Shown piece after piece: positions 9,150 through 19,144 of a stretch of 27,801 nt of DNA. How positions within the stretch are numbered: the first letter of the stretch is position 1; each line of letters opens with the position of its first letter. The stretch is from Thamnocephalis sphaerospora (Eukaryota > Zoopagomycota > Zoopagomycetes > Zoopagales > Sigmoideomycetaceae), in assembly GCA_003614735.1 (NCBI GenBank), contig KZ992590.1, positions 1 through 27,801 of the forward strand, written 5' to 3'. The notes below the pieces were generated by a model. The model was not told where the DNA came from and ran no database searches. It saw only the letters and a program-made list of their open reading frames with translations. The position numbers and the translations under genes were made by a program.

Positions 9150-9156
9150 TTTTATA
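9150..9156 (-). promoter_or_regulatory. TATA box of the minus secreted gene at 8962
   Basis: TATAAAA read on the minus strand, in context CTGCTATAAAAGTG, about 190 bases before the ATG. Confidence 0.5.
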
Positions 9157-9499
9157 GCAGTGCATGGATGAACCTTGCTGTTCTGTGCAGTACGACGAAT
9201 ACCTGTGCGCGGTGAGTGCGCAAATACGGCCTCGCTTCAAGCACGTGTGTGATAGAACGTCGTGCCCATGTGATGGCAAATCATTATGGCGAACGCAGAG
9301 ATGAGTAGTGACCATTTATACCCACACTTTCTGTTCTGGAGATGCGCGTGTGGCAGCACTGCCAAACGGTAGCTAAAGGTCAGGCGCTACAAAGATGTGA
9401 TGAGCGGAAACAAACGAATTAGTGAGCGTACACGTCAATAAAGCATTCTACTGACAGAAGGCGAGCAACACCACTGCGAGTCTTGTTGGTGCCACCGAT

Positions 9500-9515
9500 C
9501 AAGCAAGCAAGCAAG
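9500..9515. repeat. Short CAAG tetranucleotide repeat
   Basis: Four uninterrupted CAAG units, a simple-sequence repeat in non-coding DNA. Confidence 0.8.
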
Positions 9516-9809
9516 AGGGCCGCACGATTGCTGTCTGGGTCAAGCATGCAGAGATACTAAGCAACTGTTGACAGACCGGCTGCACTTGCATCGGGCTGAT
9601 AATTTGGTAGCAAAAAAGCATGGCATGGCCGCTGGCGATGAAACGACCGGCGCGTGTACTGCCTTTTGCGCCGACTCCTGTTTCTCCCATCCACATTGAA
9701 CACACATCCATGCACTGCTGTAACAAAAAGACCGACATTTCCGAAATCGATCATACGTGTTGACGTTTCTGCGATGTTTGCATATTTGCGCGCAAGTGCT
9801 CGCTGGCAG

Positions 9810-9816
9810 TATAAAT
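9810..9816 (+). promoter_or_regulatory. TATA box of the gene at 9937
   Basis: TATAAAT lies 127 bases before the ATG. Pyrimidine-rich sequence follows, typical of a fungal 5' UTR. Confidence 0.55.
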
Positions 9817-9936
9817 TGTGTCGCTTTACCAGGTTGCCGTTCTTCTTGCACATCACTCCACGTCACTCATCCTTGCTGCATCGCTAGTCGTTACGTTTTC
9901 CCGCTCGTACCACTACACGCTTTTACGACCAACACC

Positions 9937-10530
9937 ATGCGTTTCGCCAATCTGTCCAGCATCACTATTGCTGCCCTTATGGGCCTTGTCCTGGCTGGCT
10001 CGCTCGCTGATGCCGCCCCGCCTCCAGCAGGCAGCACTGCCACGCCGGACGTACCGCAGTTCAAGGTCAACGCAGCCCACGACGTGCTACTTGACAAGCT
10101 TGTGTCCGTCACTGTGGCAAAGGATAAGCCCATGTACATTGATGTTATTTTGCCTGGCCAAAATAGCGTCCGCGTAAGGGTTCTAGGCATGTTTGAGGAG
10201 CCGCCAGCAGGTTATCGTGCCGTTCACACTCGGAACGGCGTACAACTGGCTTGGCCTGTTGAGATCGATCCCACCCCGCCTCTAGTAAGCCACGTTACCA
10301 CACCGCGCTTACAGCAGTTTGAGGTCAACGCAGCCCATGACGTGGAAATCCCTCCCTCTGCTCTCATCGGTATGAACCAGCCCATGTACGTCGATGTTAT
10401 TCTACCTGGCAAGAGCAGCGTTCATGTACGAGTTCTGCGCCCGCTTGAGGGGTCGCCGCCTGGTACGTATGCCATTCACACTCGAAACGGCATACGACTG
10501 GCTTGGCCCGTTGGACTCGATGCCGAGTAA
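9937..10530 (+). CDS. Secreted protein with two tandem copies of a novel domain
   Basis: A single exon of 197 residues. ATG 9937 is preceded by CACC, and the longer upstream open frame is ignored because this Met starts a clear signal peptide (hydrophobic IAALMGLVLAGSLA, cleavage near ADA/AP). The mature protein has two homologous units of about 70 residues, starting at Gln41 and Gln127 (86-residue period). Each shows F-[KE]-VNAAHDV, then QPMYVDVILPG or its counterpart, [VH]-VRVL, HTRNG and LAWPV. A Pro/Thr linker joins them. There is no cysteine in the mature chain. The strand-rich pattern suggests small beta domains. I recognise no family, and an adhesive or binding function is only inferred from export and duplication. 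Confidence 0.75.
   Translation: MRFANLSSITIAALMGLVLAGSLADAAPPPAGSTATPDVPQFKVNAAHDVLLDKLVSVTVAKDKPMYIDVILPGQNSVRVRVLGMFEEPPAGYRAVHTRNGVQLAWPVEIDPTPPLVSHVTTPRLQQFEVNAAHDVEIPPSALIGMNQPMYVDVILPGKSSVHVRVLRPLEGSPPGTYAIHTRNGIRLAWPVGLDAE
10057..10269 (+). repeat. First domain repeat of the secreted protein
   Basis: Encodes residues 41-111. The start of the unit differs from the second copy by only a few bases over its first ~30 nt. Confidence 0.75.
10315..10521 (+). repeat. Second domain repeat of the secreted protein
   Basis: Encodes residues 127-195, with its start 258 bases after that of the first copy. The centre (after AAHDV) is the most diverged part; both ends are strongly kept. Confidence 0.75.
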
Positions 10531-10608
10531 CCACAAAATCGGCGTCTTTGGGTACTTTTACAGCACTATGTAGCACTTTGTAGCTATATCAGTATAGATA
10601 CTGCCGAG

Positions 10609-10629
10609 CGCGAACCTTGAAGGTTCGCG
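10609..10629. repeat. Perfect 21-base palindrome in the 3' flank
   Basis: The arms CGCGAACCTT and AAGGTTCGCG flank a single G. It sits 79 bases after the stop at 10530 and just before AATAAA (10647-10652). It may fold as an RNA hairpin or be a dyad protein-binding site. Confidence 0.75.
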
Positions 10630-10646
10630 TCATTACACGTCGATAG

Positions 10647-10652
10647 AATAAA
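10647..10652 (+). terminator. AATAAA polyadenylation signal
   Basis: 117 bases after the stop of the tandem-domain secreted gene. Confidence 0.5.
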
Positions 10653-10933
10653 CACACCACCCTCTGCACAACATGAATTCCGTATCCATCTACTTGCGCA
10701 TATCATTTGCAGTGCTTAGAATTGTGGAGCAGCTACGCAGACTTGGGAATGATATTTGCCTAGCAGCACCTTCCACTATTGAGCAGCATGTATTGGTCCT
10801 CGGCCCAACCTAGCTTATTGCTGTAAATTTTCGACAAGATAAGGCCGGTAGCTCTGATAGAATCAAACGTGAGATCAAAATAGCACCGCAAAAGCTGCGA
10901 GAAAGCAGACGGCTGATCAGAAGAGCAAGGCAA
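10653..10933. other. Region between converging genes
   Basis: Follows the secreted gene and precedes the 3' end of COG4 on the other strand. No gene is supported. Confidence 0.5.
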
Positions 10934-13900
10934 CTACAGCGAAATACGAGCAATTTTTTCCGCCGGAAACTCCACGCTAAAGCACAGACTGATTAGTGGG
11001 CGCACAATGAAAGCGGCAGTAGCTGCCTTACCGTAGCAGCAAAATACGCCGCACTTCGCCAGCGTCCAGACAACGGCGATGGCCGCCATCCATTTGCTGC
11101 CAAATCTCATCGAGATCTGCAAGCTATAGGCGGTAATGTCAGCGCTAAAGTACAGGCCAGGAAACAATGCACCGCCCACCTCGTCCATGTTCAGCAGCAT
11201 TGAGATTTCGCCAAGGCGGGTCAGCCGCTCGCGCACAACTCCTGTGATTACCGCCGTTTTGGCCGACAAGAACGAACTAAGCAGGCGGACATCCTTGTCA
11301 ACGCGCAGTGCCCCAAGCTAAAGTGTACCGCGCAATTAGTTGCACAGGCTGTTAGCACCATAAATAATGCAGTGCGCCTGGTGTTGATAGATTGACGCGT
11401 ACATACCTGATTGACACGAGCGGCCATAAGCACTGTTTCCCACTCGCTGAGAATAGCGCAGGCGGCGAGCTCATGGATACGCCGCCAGTTTGACTCGGTA
11501 AGGGTTGTCTGCCGTGCATCGGCCGTGAGCTGCGCAGTAGATATTTGCGCGGCGTAGCCACTCACCTCAAACGGTGCAAGCAGACCTTCGGCCTCCACGA
11601 TGAATCGCGACCCCACGCTGTCGCCCATTTCCTGCTCTTCATATCCCGCCTCTGTGAGCAGGTAGCGCGCCGGACGGAATGCCTTTTGTGCAATGGCACG
11701 CAGCTTTGCGCGAATGTGCTCGTCAAAGTGGTCTTCAAGGTTTTCCTACGAGATATGCGGCACAGCACGGTCAGACTTTACACTCGTCTGTCTTTTTAGT
11801 TTCCGCCAACCTTGAGTATGTCGCGTGTTTTTGCTTCCAGTTCTGTAAACGACCTAAAGCTGGCACTCAACGCGCTGACCTCGGTCTCCGAAAAATTGTT
11901 CGTCTGACTGCCAAGTCGCTGCTTCAACTCTTCTACCAGCTTCGGCATATAGTCGCTGCAGACACAGTCGCCCCAACATCAGCCCAGCAGTGCCATATGC
12001 CGGTCTCGCAAGGTACGCACCATGCAACGTCCATATTGTTCAAGCATACCTATCGCGTGCGTTGTAAGCTCATGAACCGCACATTACGCCGTACACGGCA
12101 ACATCTAGCCATCTGCTTACCATGTGACCACGTCGCACATCCTTCGCATCCAGCGAGCTGGTGCTAGTAGACAGTCGCTGGTGCAAAATGCGCAGGTAAT
12201 CCACCTCCAGGATGCGAGCCAACAGTTTGACCATAGCCGAGCCTACTGTATCACTGCCGATGGACAGTGCACGCTGAGTGCAGTTTTTCAGGATGAAAAA
12301 GACATCTTCCAAGCTGGTAGATGTCTTGTCGTTGTCGTCCACTTCGTCCATGTGCAGCACCTTGGAAATCGACTTTCGCGCAAAATAACGCTCCATTTGC
12401 GCATAACCGCGTAGCAAACTCTCCATGGCGCTTGCAATGCGTCCCTCACGCAGCAGACCTGCCTCGTCAAGAGCAAGTGCCGCTTCGCGAATGTCAGCAT
12501 CATTGGCAATACCATTTGCATCCACGGCGTCTATTTCTGCCTGCAAGCCATAGTTAGCGCCGGCAGTCATTAGCTGGCATTCGTTACAAAGCACGCACCT
12601 TGGCACGGCGTTGGAGAAAACGACGATAAAGTGCTGTCTTTTGACTGATTACCGCCAGCTCCTTTAGCAGGGTGTCCAGCTGACGCAAATCCACGGCTGA
12701 ATCACCAGCTGTTGTCTGGCTGCTTTCGCCGCCATGTCGGCCGCTTGACGATGTAGAACTCCGGCCGCTCTGGTCAATGAGGGATAGCTGTGTTGTGTAG
12801 TGCACGTCGTGTCAAGCTTAGGTAAACGAGACGCATCACGTACGCCTCTCCAAGCACCATCTACTTGCCATACGATCGACACGATGCTCTTCGCTGAACT
12901 GGCCCATGATAATACCGGCCTGTGTGTCCACCTCGCGCTGTAGGCGGTAAATCACATAGAGCATGTGACCCGGCCCGTAGTTGGTTTCCACAAGAGGATG
13001 GTGATGATCGATCGCCATGGCCACCATCTCGTAGAGCTCGGTAAGCCGCACACCAAAATGCTTATTGCCTATTCACATGGGCGTTGGCATGGGGCGACAT
13101 ATCGTCAGACGATTAAAAAGCGGTAGTCTCGCTATGCGCTCGCTTGCTACCCACCGACTTGCGCCAATTGTGCGCGACAACGATCCGACACGAGCGAGCA
13201 AAGAAAGTCCGAATAGAGCACCAGGCCGAGCGAACTTTCGCCAATCATCGGCAGCAGCTTGAAGAAACGCCGGATGCCGGTCTGATCCTGCGTGCGCACT
13301 GCCTCTGCAAACTCTCGTTGCGCTATAGCGCTCAGATCGGCACGTGCGCGCTCCAAAATGTCTCGCACAGACTGGCCTTCGTGTCCACTCGGCTGCACAG
13401 TCTGGCGTTGTTAGCGGCGGTCGCATCGCTCTGCAGTCACCGCATCCTACCATGGCCAGTGATGCCGCGCTGCTCTCAAGCACAGAGTCTGCCATCTTTG
13501 TAGAACGAAAGAGATGCACTGCGGCCCTGTCGTAGTCCTTGAGCGACAGACTTTCCAGCACGCCAACGATACAATCCTGGCAATACAGTAAGTGTCTGGT
13601 CGCGCCTCAACTATGTTCCGTTGACGCCGCATGCGCTACCTACTCGCATCTCTTTGGCATCGTCGATTTTTTGCATGGCACTGCGTATTTTGGCCTTGTT
13701 AAAGGTCAGCGAAAACAATGGTGCTGGCCACATCGCTGCATCACCTACTTCTTCCGCATCCAGTCGCCGCACTGGTGCCGTGTGCATACGCGCTTTTTCC
13801 GTAGCCGTGTCCAGCAACGCAGTCATTCCTTTGGCATCGTGAGCCAGCTCCTCAGCGTACGGCCTAACAGCAGACGTCAGCACCTCAGCGCACAGGCGTC

Positions 13901-14106
13901 TGACTGCATTCGAGTAGTGCCTACGTCAGCTCACTGAGCCGGTGCGTAACGGCGTCCAGTTCATTGCGCTTCCGACTGAGCTGATACAGTCGTGCTTCCA
14001 ACTCGCGCTCCTGCGCCTCCACACGAGCAAGTGTGATGGCAAGCTCTGTGCTTGATTGCAGACGGCGCACCTGGTCTAGCGTGACCATTCCTTCTAGTTG
14101 AACCAT
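10934..14106 (-). CDS. COG4: Conserved oligomeric Golgi complex subunit 4
   Basis: Fifteen exons join to 752 residues (family usually ~750-860): 14106-13925, 13863-13749, 13694-13644, 13576-13451, 13401-13155, 13068-12869, 12787-12599, 12540-12121, 12049-12021, 11955-11811, 11745-11566, 11508-11407, 11317-11180, 11123-11032, 10976-10934. All phases agree. COG4 is part of the COG tether, which captures vesicles recycling within the Golgi. Family landmarks in order: N-terminal coiled coil, VRRLD, RRFFKLLPMIG, HPLVETNYGPGH, LYRRFLQRR, MERYFARKSISK, VFFILKNCTQRALS, LNNMDVAC, LTRLGEISMLLNMDE, and the end EFPAEKIARISL. Intron 6 (12868-12788) has a GC donor (GCAAGT), and exon 9 has only 29 nt. Introns run 49-89 nt. 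Start ATG 14106 gives the expected N-terminal coiled coil. Individual joins at exons 1-2, 5-6 and 9 are less certain than the family call. Confidence 0.93.
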
Positions 14107-14360
14107 CGTGTTGAGGTATAAATGTACGGTTAGCGGAAAGGCAGTGTGTGCCTGTGGCGGAGGGAGAGCGGCGAAGCACCAGGCTACCACAACACGAATG
14201 TGACTACCGCGCGTACGTAGACATGGATGCTAGACATGGACGGATGAGTTCTCGCTAGCCAAACGCAAGGACGGTTGCTGCTTTCACAGGTAGAGGCATG
14301 CTTTAATACTAGTCTTGCGCGCTCGTGAGGCGAGCTTGTCGAGTATGGCGAAAATGCATA

Positions 14361-16125
14361 CTACACAAACCGCTGCATGATGACCGAGTTGAGCAGACCG
14401 GCCTCCTTGAGGGTCTGCGCGTCGTCCTTGAGTTCGCGCGGTGGAAACGTAGTCTGCAGCACGAATGGCCGCGACGCAGTTGAGCTAGCACTACAGCAGA
14501 TAAATCAGCACATAATCAGCAATCTCAGCACGCGTTGTACGTACGCAATCACAAACTGGCGAAGTTGTCCAACCGTGTGGTCGTGGTTGAAGCGCGCTAC
14601 TTGGCTATAAAGACATGGCGTGAGATGGGCACGGCAAAGAAAGGCGTGCACGGACGCTTCTCACCGAGAACCATCAGCGAGGCGAATCTGAAGCGTGGTT
14701 ACCGGCTGGCTCTCGTCGACAGTCGGTCCTGCCGGTGCAGCCGCGCTTGATGCGGCAGCAGTGGCCGGCTGCGCGCTACTAGCGCTAGCTGCGCTGGACG
14801 TCGTCACCGGACTGCCGTAGGTATGTACCTGGTTAGTCGGATTGCTCCTATCCAACTCTGCTCGACTGCTTACCTTCCTAGCCGCTGACCAGCGCCGGCA
14901 AACGGTTTCATGGATGCGGGCGCAGGTGCAGACGGCACATAATCTTGGTCTAGCCGACGCTCCACCGATAACTCCACCGGCTGTCCAGGCTTGACATTTA
15001 GACGATCAAGCGGCGCCTGACCGCTGTTGATGGCCATTAGGAACGCCTTGTTGGCGGGATCATCATAGGACTGCAACGGCCCATCGTCGATGGTGAATCC
15101 CGTGCGCCAAAACGTCAGCCGACGGACCACCTGCAAATCGAGTGTATCGTCAGCCAGACTTTACAAATGCAATCAACGTCCAACAGACTTCAACACTTAC
15201 CGAGCCTAAATGCTCCTCTTCTGCTTCTTCAGTCCTAGCCGAATTCACCATCTGCGATTCAACCTCATCGCTGCCAAGGCGATAACCTAGCAAATGTCGC
15301 CCAATGCATCAATGACAGCAGATACAACGTCAATTGGCCAAATAGCTTACCAGCGCCCGTAAAATACGTCTGGCGTGGCGCCGCGTGCGTATCCAGCGTC
15401 TCGGGTGGTGCACTACCCCTAGTAAGCGCAAAGCGTCCCACCCGTATTCACGTCAGACGGCCGCGGTACCATCCACTGCAGCCAGCATGGCTCCACCTAC
15501 TGTGCAGCCTTCTTGAGAATGCGATCAATGAGCGATCCCGATGTATCGTCGCGTGCTGCGCCCTGCATCATGGTACCGCTGCAGGTATTGCCCGCACCGA
15601 TGGATCAGCATACGTCATGGGGCACGCGGCAGCGCTAAGGTGCCTACGATTTCTCGCCGCCCGCAAAATAGGTCTCGCCCTCGTCGGGATTATCTGCGCC
15701 ATCGCCCTGCTCGCGCTTCAGAATATCCTGAAGGGTGGTCATACGTGGCCTGCACAGCATGCGTCAGCCTGACGGTGACGCACCTCCACCCGGGGTCCGT
15801 TTCCAACGCACTCACCTCCCCGTTGAACGTGGCGCGGGTGCAGCAGAAGCGCGCGCATGGCTGCTCGCCGTACCCGGATAGCTGGCTGTGGATGCAGCAG
15901 CCTGAGGTGCGGCTGCCGCTGCGCTATCACCTAGCAGAAAAGTGTTTACCGCCGTCTGCCCATCGCACAAGCAGGGTAATGAGCATACAGGCATGGTTCT
16001 ATGGTGGACGCAATGCTACGCACTTCCAAGTCCCACCCGGCTGCGTCCAGAAAGAATCGCGCCTGGTCCGTGGAGGCGTTTGTCGTCTCCACAAAGCGTG
16101 AAATCAGCGTTGCACGGTCAGCCAT
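14361..16125 (-). CDS. SHP1: p47/Shp1-type UBA-SEP-UBX cofactor of Cdc48/p97
   Basis: Ten exons join in phase to 389 residues (family ~370-430): 16125-16024, 15955-15816, 15749-15648, 15578-15501, 15418-15351, 15286-15201, 15130-14874, 14811-14665, 14604-14545, 14490-14361. The product recruits the AAA ATPase Cdc48/p97 to ubiquitinated substrates and membrane-fusion sites. A UBA-like domain at residues 1-45 (ARFFLDAAGWDLE) is followed by an Ala/Pro/Ser linker, the conserved TYFTGAG-YRLG patch, a SEP domain from about 193 (FTIDDGPLQSYDDPAN), and a C-terminal UBX domain from about 313 (LQIRLADGSR, TTFPPREL, LKEAGLLNSVIMQRF). The UBX loop has FPP where many members have FPR. COG4 lies 254 bases downstream on the same strand. 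The 5' end faces VPS68 across 238 bases, a likely shared promoter. Confidence 0.93.
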
Positions 16126-16363
16126 ACTTGCGATGCGCGTGGCTAGACAGCTGGAATCCGATGGTACCGCGAGTAGTGATGGAAGAGCGTAGGAGGCGAT
16201 GCCAACGTGGATGAGAAGCGATAGACTGTTGGTCAGGATGACGTTAGCAAAGTGGTGACCAGCACTAGAATACCGTTTCTTCTCTCTTATTGCTGCTCAT
16301 CACTGGCGTGGCCGCCGCGCACCTGGCCTTCACAACACGACACAACGCAGGCCGCAGTCCGCC
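16126..16363. promoter_or_regulatory. Divergent promoter region, SHP1 and VPS68
   Basis: Only 238 bases separate the two opposite start codons, so both promoters and 5' leaders must lie here. Pyrimidine-rich TTTCTTCTCTCTT near 16277 may be the VPS68 initiation region. No clear TATA box. Confidence 0.5.
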
Positions 16364-17191
16364 ATGTCCAACAAAGTGGCTAGCCTGGCAGCTGGCGCCC
16401 TGGTGCGTGTTGGACAACAAAAGCTGCGCAGCGCCCGCTAACCATGCTCATTCTGCGCCTGGATGGGTTGGTGTAGTTTGCGCTGGGCTGGTGGATTTGG
16501 CTAGGTAGGCTGCGCGGCTATCGTGGCTCACCAATGAACATGGCTGCTAATGCTGTATCGCTGGACAGATGCGTGGATCATTGATCGCCTGCGCCATCCG
16601 ATGGAGCCGCGTATAAGCGGATGGTCTTGTCTGCCGGGCGCCCTATCCTCGCTCGCCTTGTTGTGGTAAGCATCCGCAACCGCCAGGGGAGGCCTTGACG
16701 GAGCATATGGGCTGTATGCACTGACGTCAGACGGCAGGATCAACGTGATCCCAGGTGATCTACTGCGGCGTGACGCGTACATTGCCGCTGATGAGGAGAT
16801 GGCGCGCGCACGCTGTGCTATCCTGTCGGCGTTCGCCACCGGCTTTGCCGGTCTGCTGAGTTCGCTGTGGTGGTGGATGTCGGACATGGTGGCCATTACC
16901 CCTCAGAGCCACATTCACGCCCAGCTCAAGGATACGTTTGGCGACGACGACAGCGCCACTCACCTCTGGTGGAGCATGGCGAATATACGCGTCGGCTGGA
17001 TAGTGCTCACGCAAAACATTCTTATCTGCATCAGGCGAGTGGCGGCAAAGGCGTGCGCTGTGCATGTGATGTCGCTGGTTAACAGCTTGCTGGTTACGGC
17101 CAAACAGTACCTTTGTCTTGCGCTTTGGCCGACGAGATGCGTACGACTAGGCGAGTGTGTCTGGTGTGAAAGGTTAACGACAAGTGTTTGA
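16364..17191 (+). CDS. VPS68: VPS68/TMEM50-family four-helix membrane protein
   Basis: Four exons (16364-16402, 16477-16504, 16569-16665, 16738-17191) join in phase to 205 residues. VPS68 works with VPS55 in endosome-to-vacuole transport in yeast. The family pattern is clear: NKVASLAAGAL then FALGWWIWLDAW (helix 1), WSCLPGALSSLALLWINVI (helix 2), the RRDAY and ARCAILSAF to WWWMSD segment (helix 3), and a last hydrophobic stretch GWIVLTQNILICI. Exon 2 is only 28 nt and encodes the core of helix 1. The chain is longer than yeast VPS68 (~184) or TMEM50 (~157) because about 40 extra residues follow helix 4. Either the C-terminus is extended or a final intron was missed. The gene converges on the methyltransferase gene, 112 bases between stops. 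Confidence 0.82.
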
Positions 17192-17303
17192 TGAAAGGCA
17201 GACATGGGCAACACTGGTGATACATTATTCAATGCATTATAGCCTCAACACTATACAGATGACCATGCTAGTCGGGCGTAGTAGGCACAGTATCATGTTG
17301 GAG

Positions 17304-18956
17304 TTATGGTGCTGGGAGCATGTCTGGCACAGTCTTGCGTAGACGAGCGATAAAAAGGCCAGAAGTACCAGAGTGCCACGGCTCAAAGCGTAGCAGATGC
17401 GCACATTCAGCATCAGTTAGCGTCAATGTAGTCGCCTGTGAACGTCCATTATGTGCTGGCACGCTCTGATATGCGGTCGGATTCTCTGCTGGCACCAGCC
17501 TAGCTCGTCCCTGAGCACCTGGGCCTTGGCGTAGGAACCAGGCAATTACCTGTTCGTTTTGCCGTGTGGACAGTGAGCAGGTGGCATACACAAGAAGGCC
17601 GCCTGGACGTAAAAGGTTCCAGCCATTCTCCAACAATTGGCGCTATCGTATCATTGGAGTGTGTACCATGGAGCGTGATGAGTTGCATTCCTAGCGTCTA
17701 CCACTATACACACAACAGCCACTCACCTGGAGCTGATCAATGTCGCGCAGTCGGTCGGGCGCTAGAAATGCTTCTTCTAGCTCGGACCAGCCTTTGGCTT
17801 CGTGTTTTTGCACATGCGCTAGTGATTCATCATGTGTACCTGCTCGTTGCCAATGTAAGCCATCAGACGCACTGCTACTATTAGGCGGTTACCTACATTC
17901 AGCGTCGACCAGCACCTATGCATTGGCATTGTATACCCATCAGTATAGTTTGCCATCAAGTCGCCAATCATAGCCAACACTTGCCTTGTCGTAGAGCAAC
18001 GCAGAGTGCTTGATTTGCGGATCATGACGCATTGTCTTTGGTGCGTAAAAGGGTGCCGATGCGGTACGCTTTTTACGCTGTGCTCTGCGCTCATCTGTAG
18101 TATCCGCCGATGCTGGCGAGACCTTTGTCGTAGTCTCTTGATGCCACTGAAGCAGTACAGGCGAGTTGGATCGAGTCCAGCGTGGCCCCACTCGTACCGG
18201 AGCGCATACGTCAAAGGTACGCCCATCAGCGACAAATAGCCGCGCATTGGGCAGACCAGATACGGGATACTTGCGCAAAAGAGCACGGCAGGTTGCTGCA
18301 CGCTGCGCCGATACATCAACGCCAGTGACCGTTCCCGGACAGACAGTCTCTTTCTCTTCGGCATTAGTTTGCTCCGCAGGCGTACCCGCTGCAGCTGCCA
18401 AGCGGTCTGCAATCAGACAAAGCTTTGCGCCTGGTGCGCAGCATAGATCCAGCACCTGATCTGTTGCCACGAGATCCAGCGCGTGCACTGCAATGGCCGA
18501 TGTCACATCCATGCCAAACACCTATCGCCCAGACCGCAGTAAGCCAGACTGCAGCCATTGCTGGCTAATGCTACGCTACTTGCCTTGCCTTCCTGGTAGC
18601 TAGCCACCAGGTTTATCCAAGCGTGTTAGCGTCAAACATACGTTCAAATGCCATGCTCAACAGGTTGCTTACAGTGACGACTGGGCCACACGTGTCGCAC
18701 GCGGCAAAGCGTAGAATCCCGCGAGATTCGCCACTGGACGCACGTCCGTCTTTGCTACGCCCAGTTGTGCGGCCAGCACCTGGCGCGTCACCGTAGACTG
18801 CCAGCGAGTTGGCACCCGCAAGAAACGCTCTACATGCTGCAAATGCTGAGCCAGAAAGTTGCGCGCGTCTAGATCATTGTCCTCTATGAATGCGCGCAGA
18901 GGCGCCGGCAGCGCAGCCAGAGACGCGTCGTCGGCAGAGTCGGCACGCGTTGCCAT
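17304..18956 (-). CDS. NOL1/NOP2/Sun-family RNA cytosine-5 methyltransferase
   Basis: Six exons (18956-18673, 18599-18584, 18521-17985, 17915-17897, 17839-17727, 17642-17304) join in phase to 435 residues. The family transfers methyl from S-adenosylmethionine to C5 of cytosine in tRNA or rRNA. The SAM site is VLDLCCAPGAKL (from residue 123), followed by a GVD acidic-loop motif. The nucleophile region is VLVDAEC-THD with Cys286, and LLVYATCSLS holds the second Cys at 345. Exons 2 and 4 are 16 and 19 nt. The latter encodes VLVDAE and the first base of the Cys286 codon. Introns 2 (18583-18522) and 3 (17984-17916) start GCAAGT. I chose ATG 18956. The frame is open to another ATG at 19131-19133, but that would lie 11 bases from the divergent heme lyase start. 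The exact subfamily and target RNA are not determined. Confidence 0.88.
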
Positions 18957-19144
18957 TCCACGGAGTTTTGCGGCAATAAGCGTGGGCAAGTGGTATGTGA
19001 CGCTGGGCACCAGTACTTCTTTTTCTTGTTTCTGCCGGGAACATTGGCCCAAGCGATTCTTTCTGCACCTCGATCCGCTCGCGCTGTCGTCTGTCTCCAT
19101 TCCGCTACGCCTCGCCACCCTGGGCCAGCTCATTTGCTAGGACA
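18957..19144. promoter_or_regulatory. Divergent promoter, methyltransferase and heme lyase
   Basis: 188 bases lie between opposite start codons. The methyltransferase frame remains open through part of it, so the boundary depends on which Met is used. Confidence 0.45.

Larger units (their letters stand above)
8963..9936. other. Divergent upstream region of two secreted-protein genes
   Basis: Nearly 1 kb separates the minus gene ending its promoter side at 8962 from the plus gene at 9937. It holds a TATA box for each (9150-9156 minus, 9810-9816 plus), a short AAGC repeat (9500-9515), and an isolated AATAAA at 9437-9442 with no gene assigned to it. Overlapping open frames on both strands look non-coding. 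Confidence 0.45.

Noticed and set aside
13900-13924. A 25-nt GT-AG interval joining the first two COG4 frames
   Set aside because: Too short for an intron. A 61-nt interval (13924-13864) with a CTGAC branch point and matching phase gives the spacing expected in COG4.
18957-19133. Longer methyltransferase N-terminus from ATG 19133
   Set aside because: It would leave 11 bases between two divergent start codons, and the extra residues lack family similarity, so ATG 18956 is preferred.
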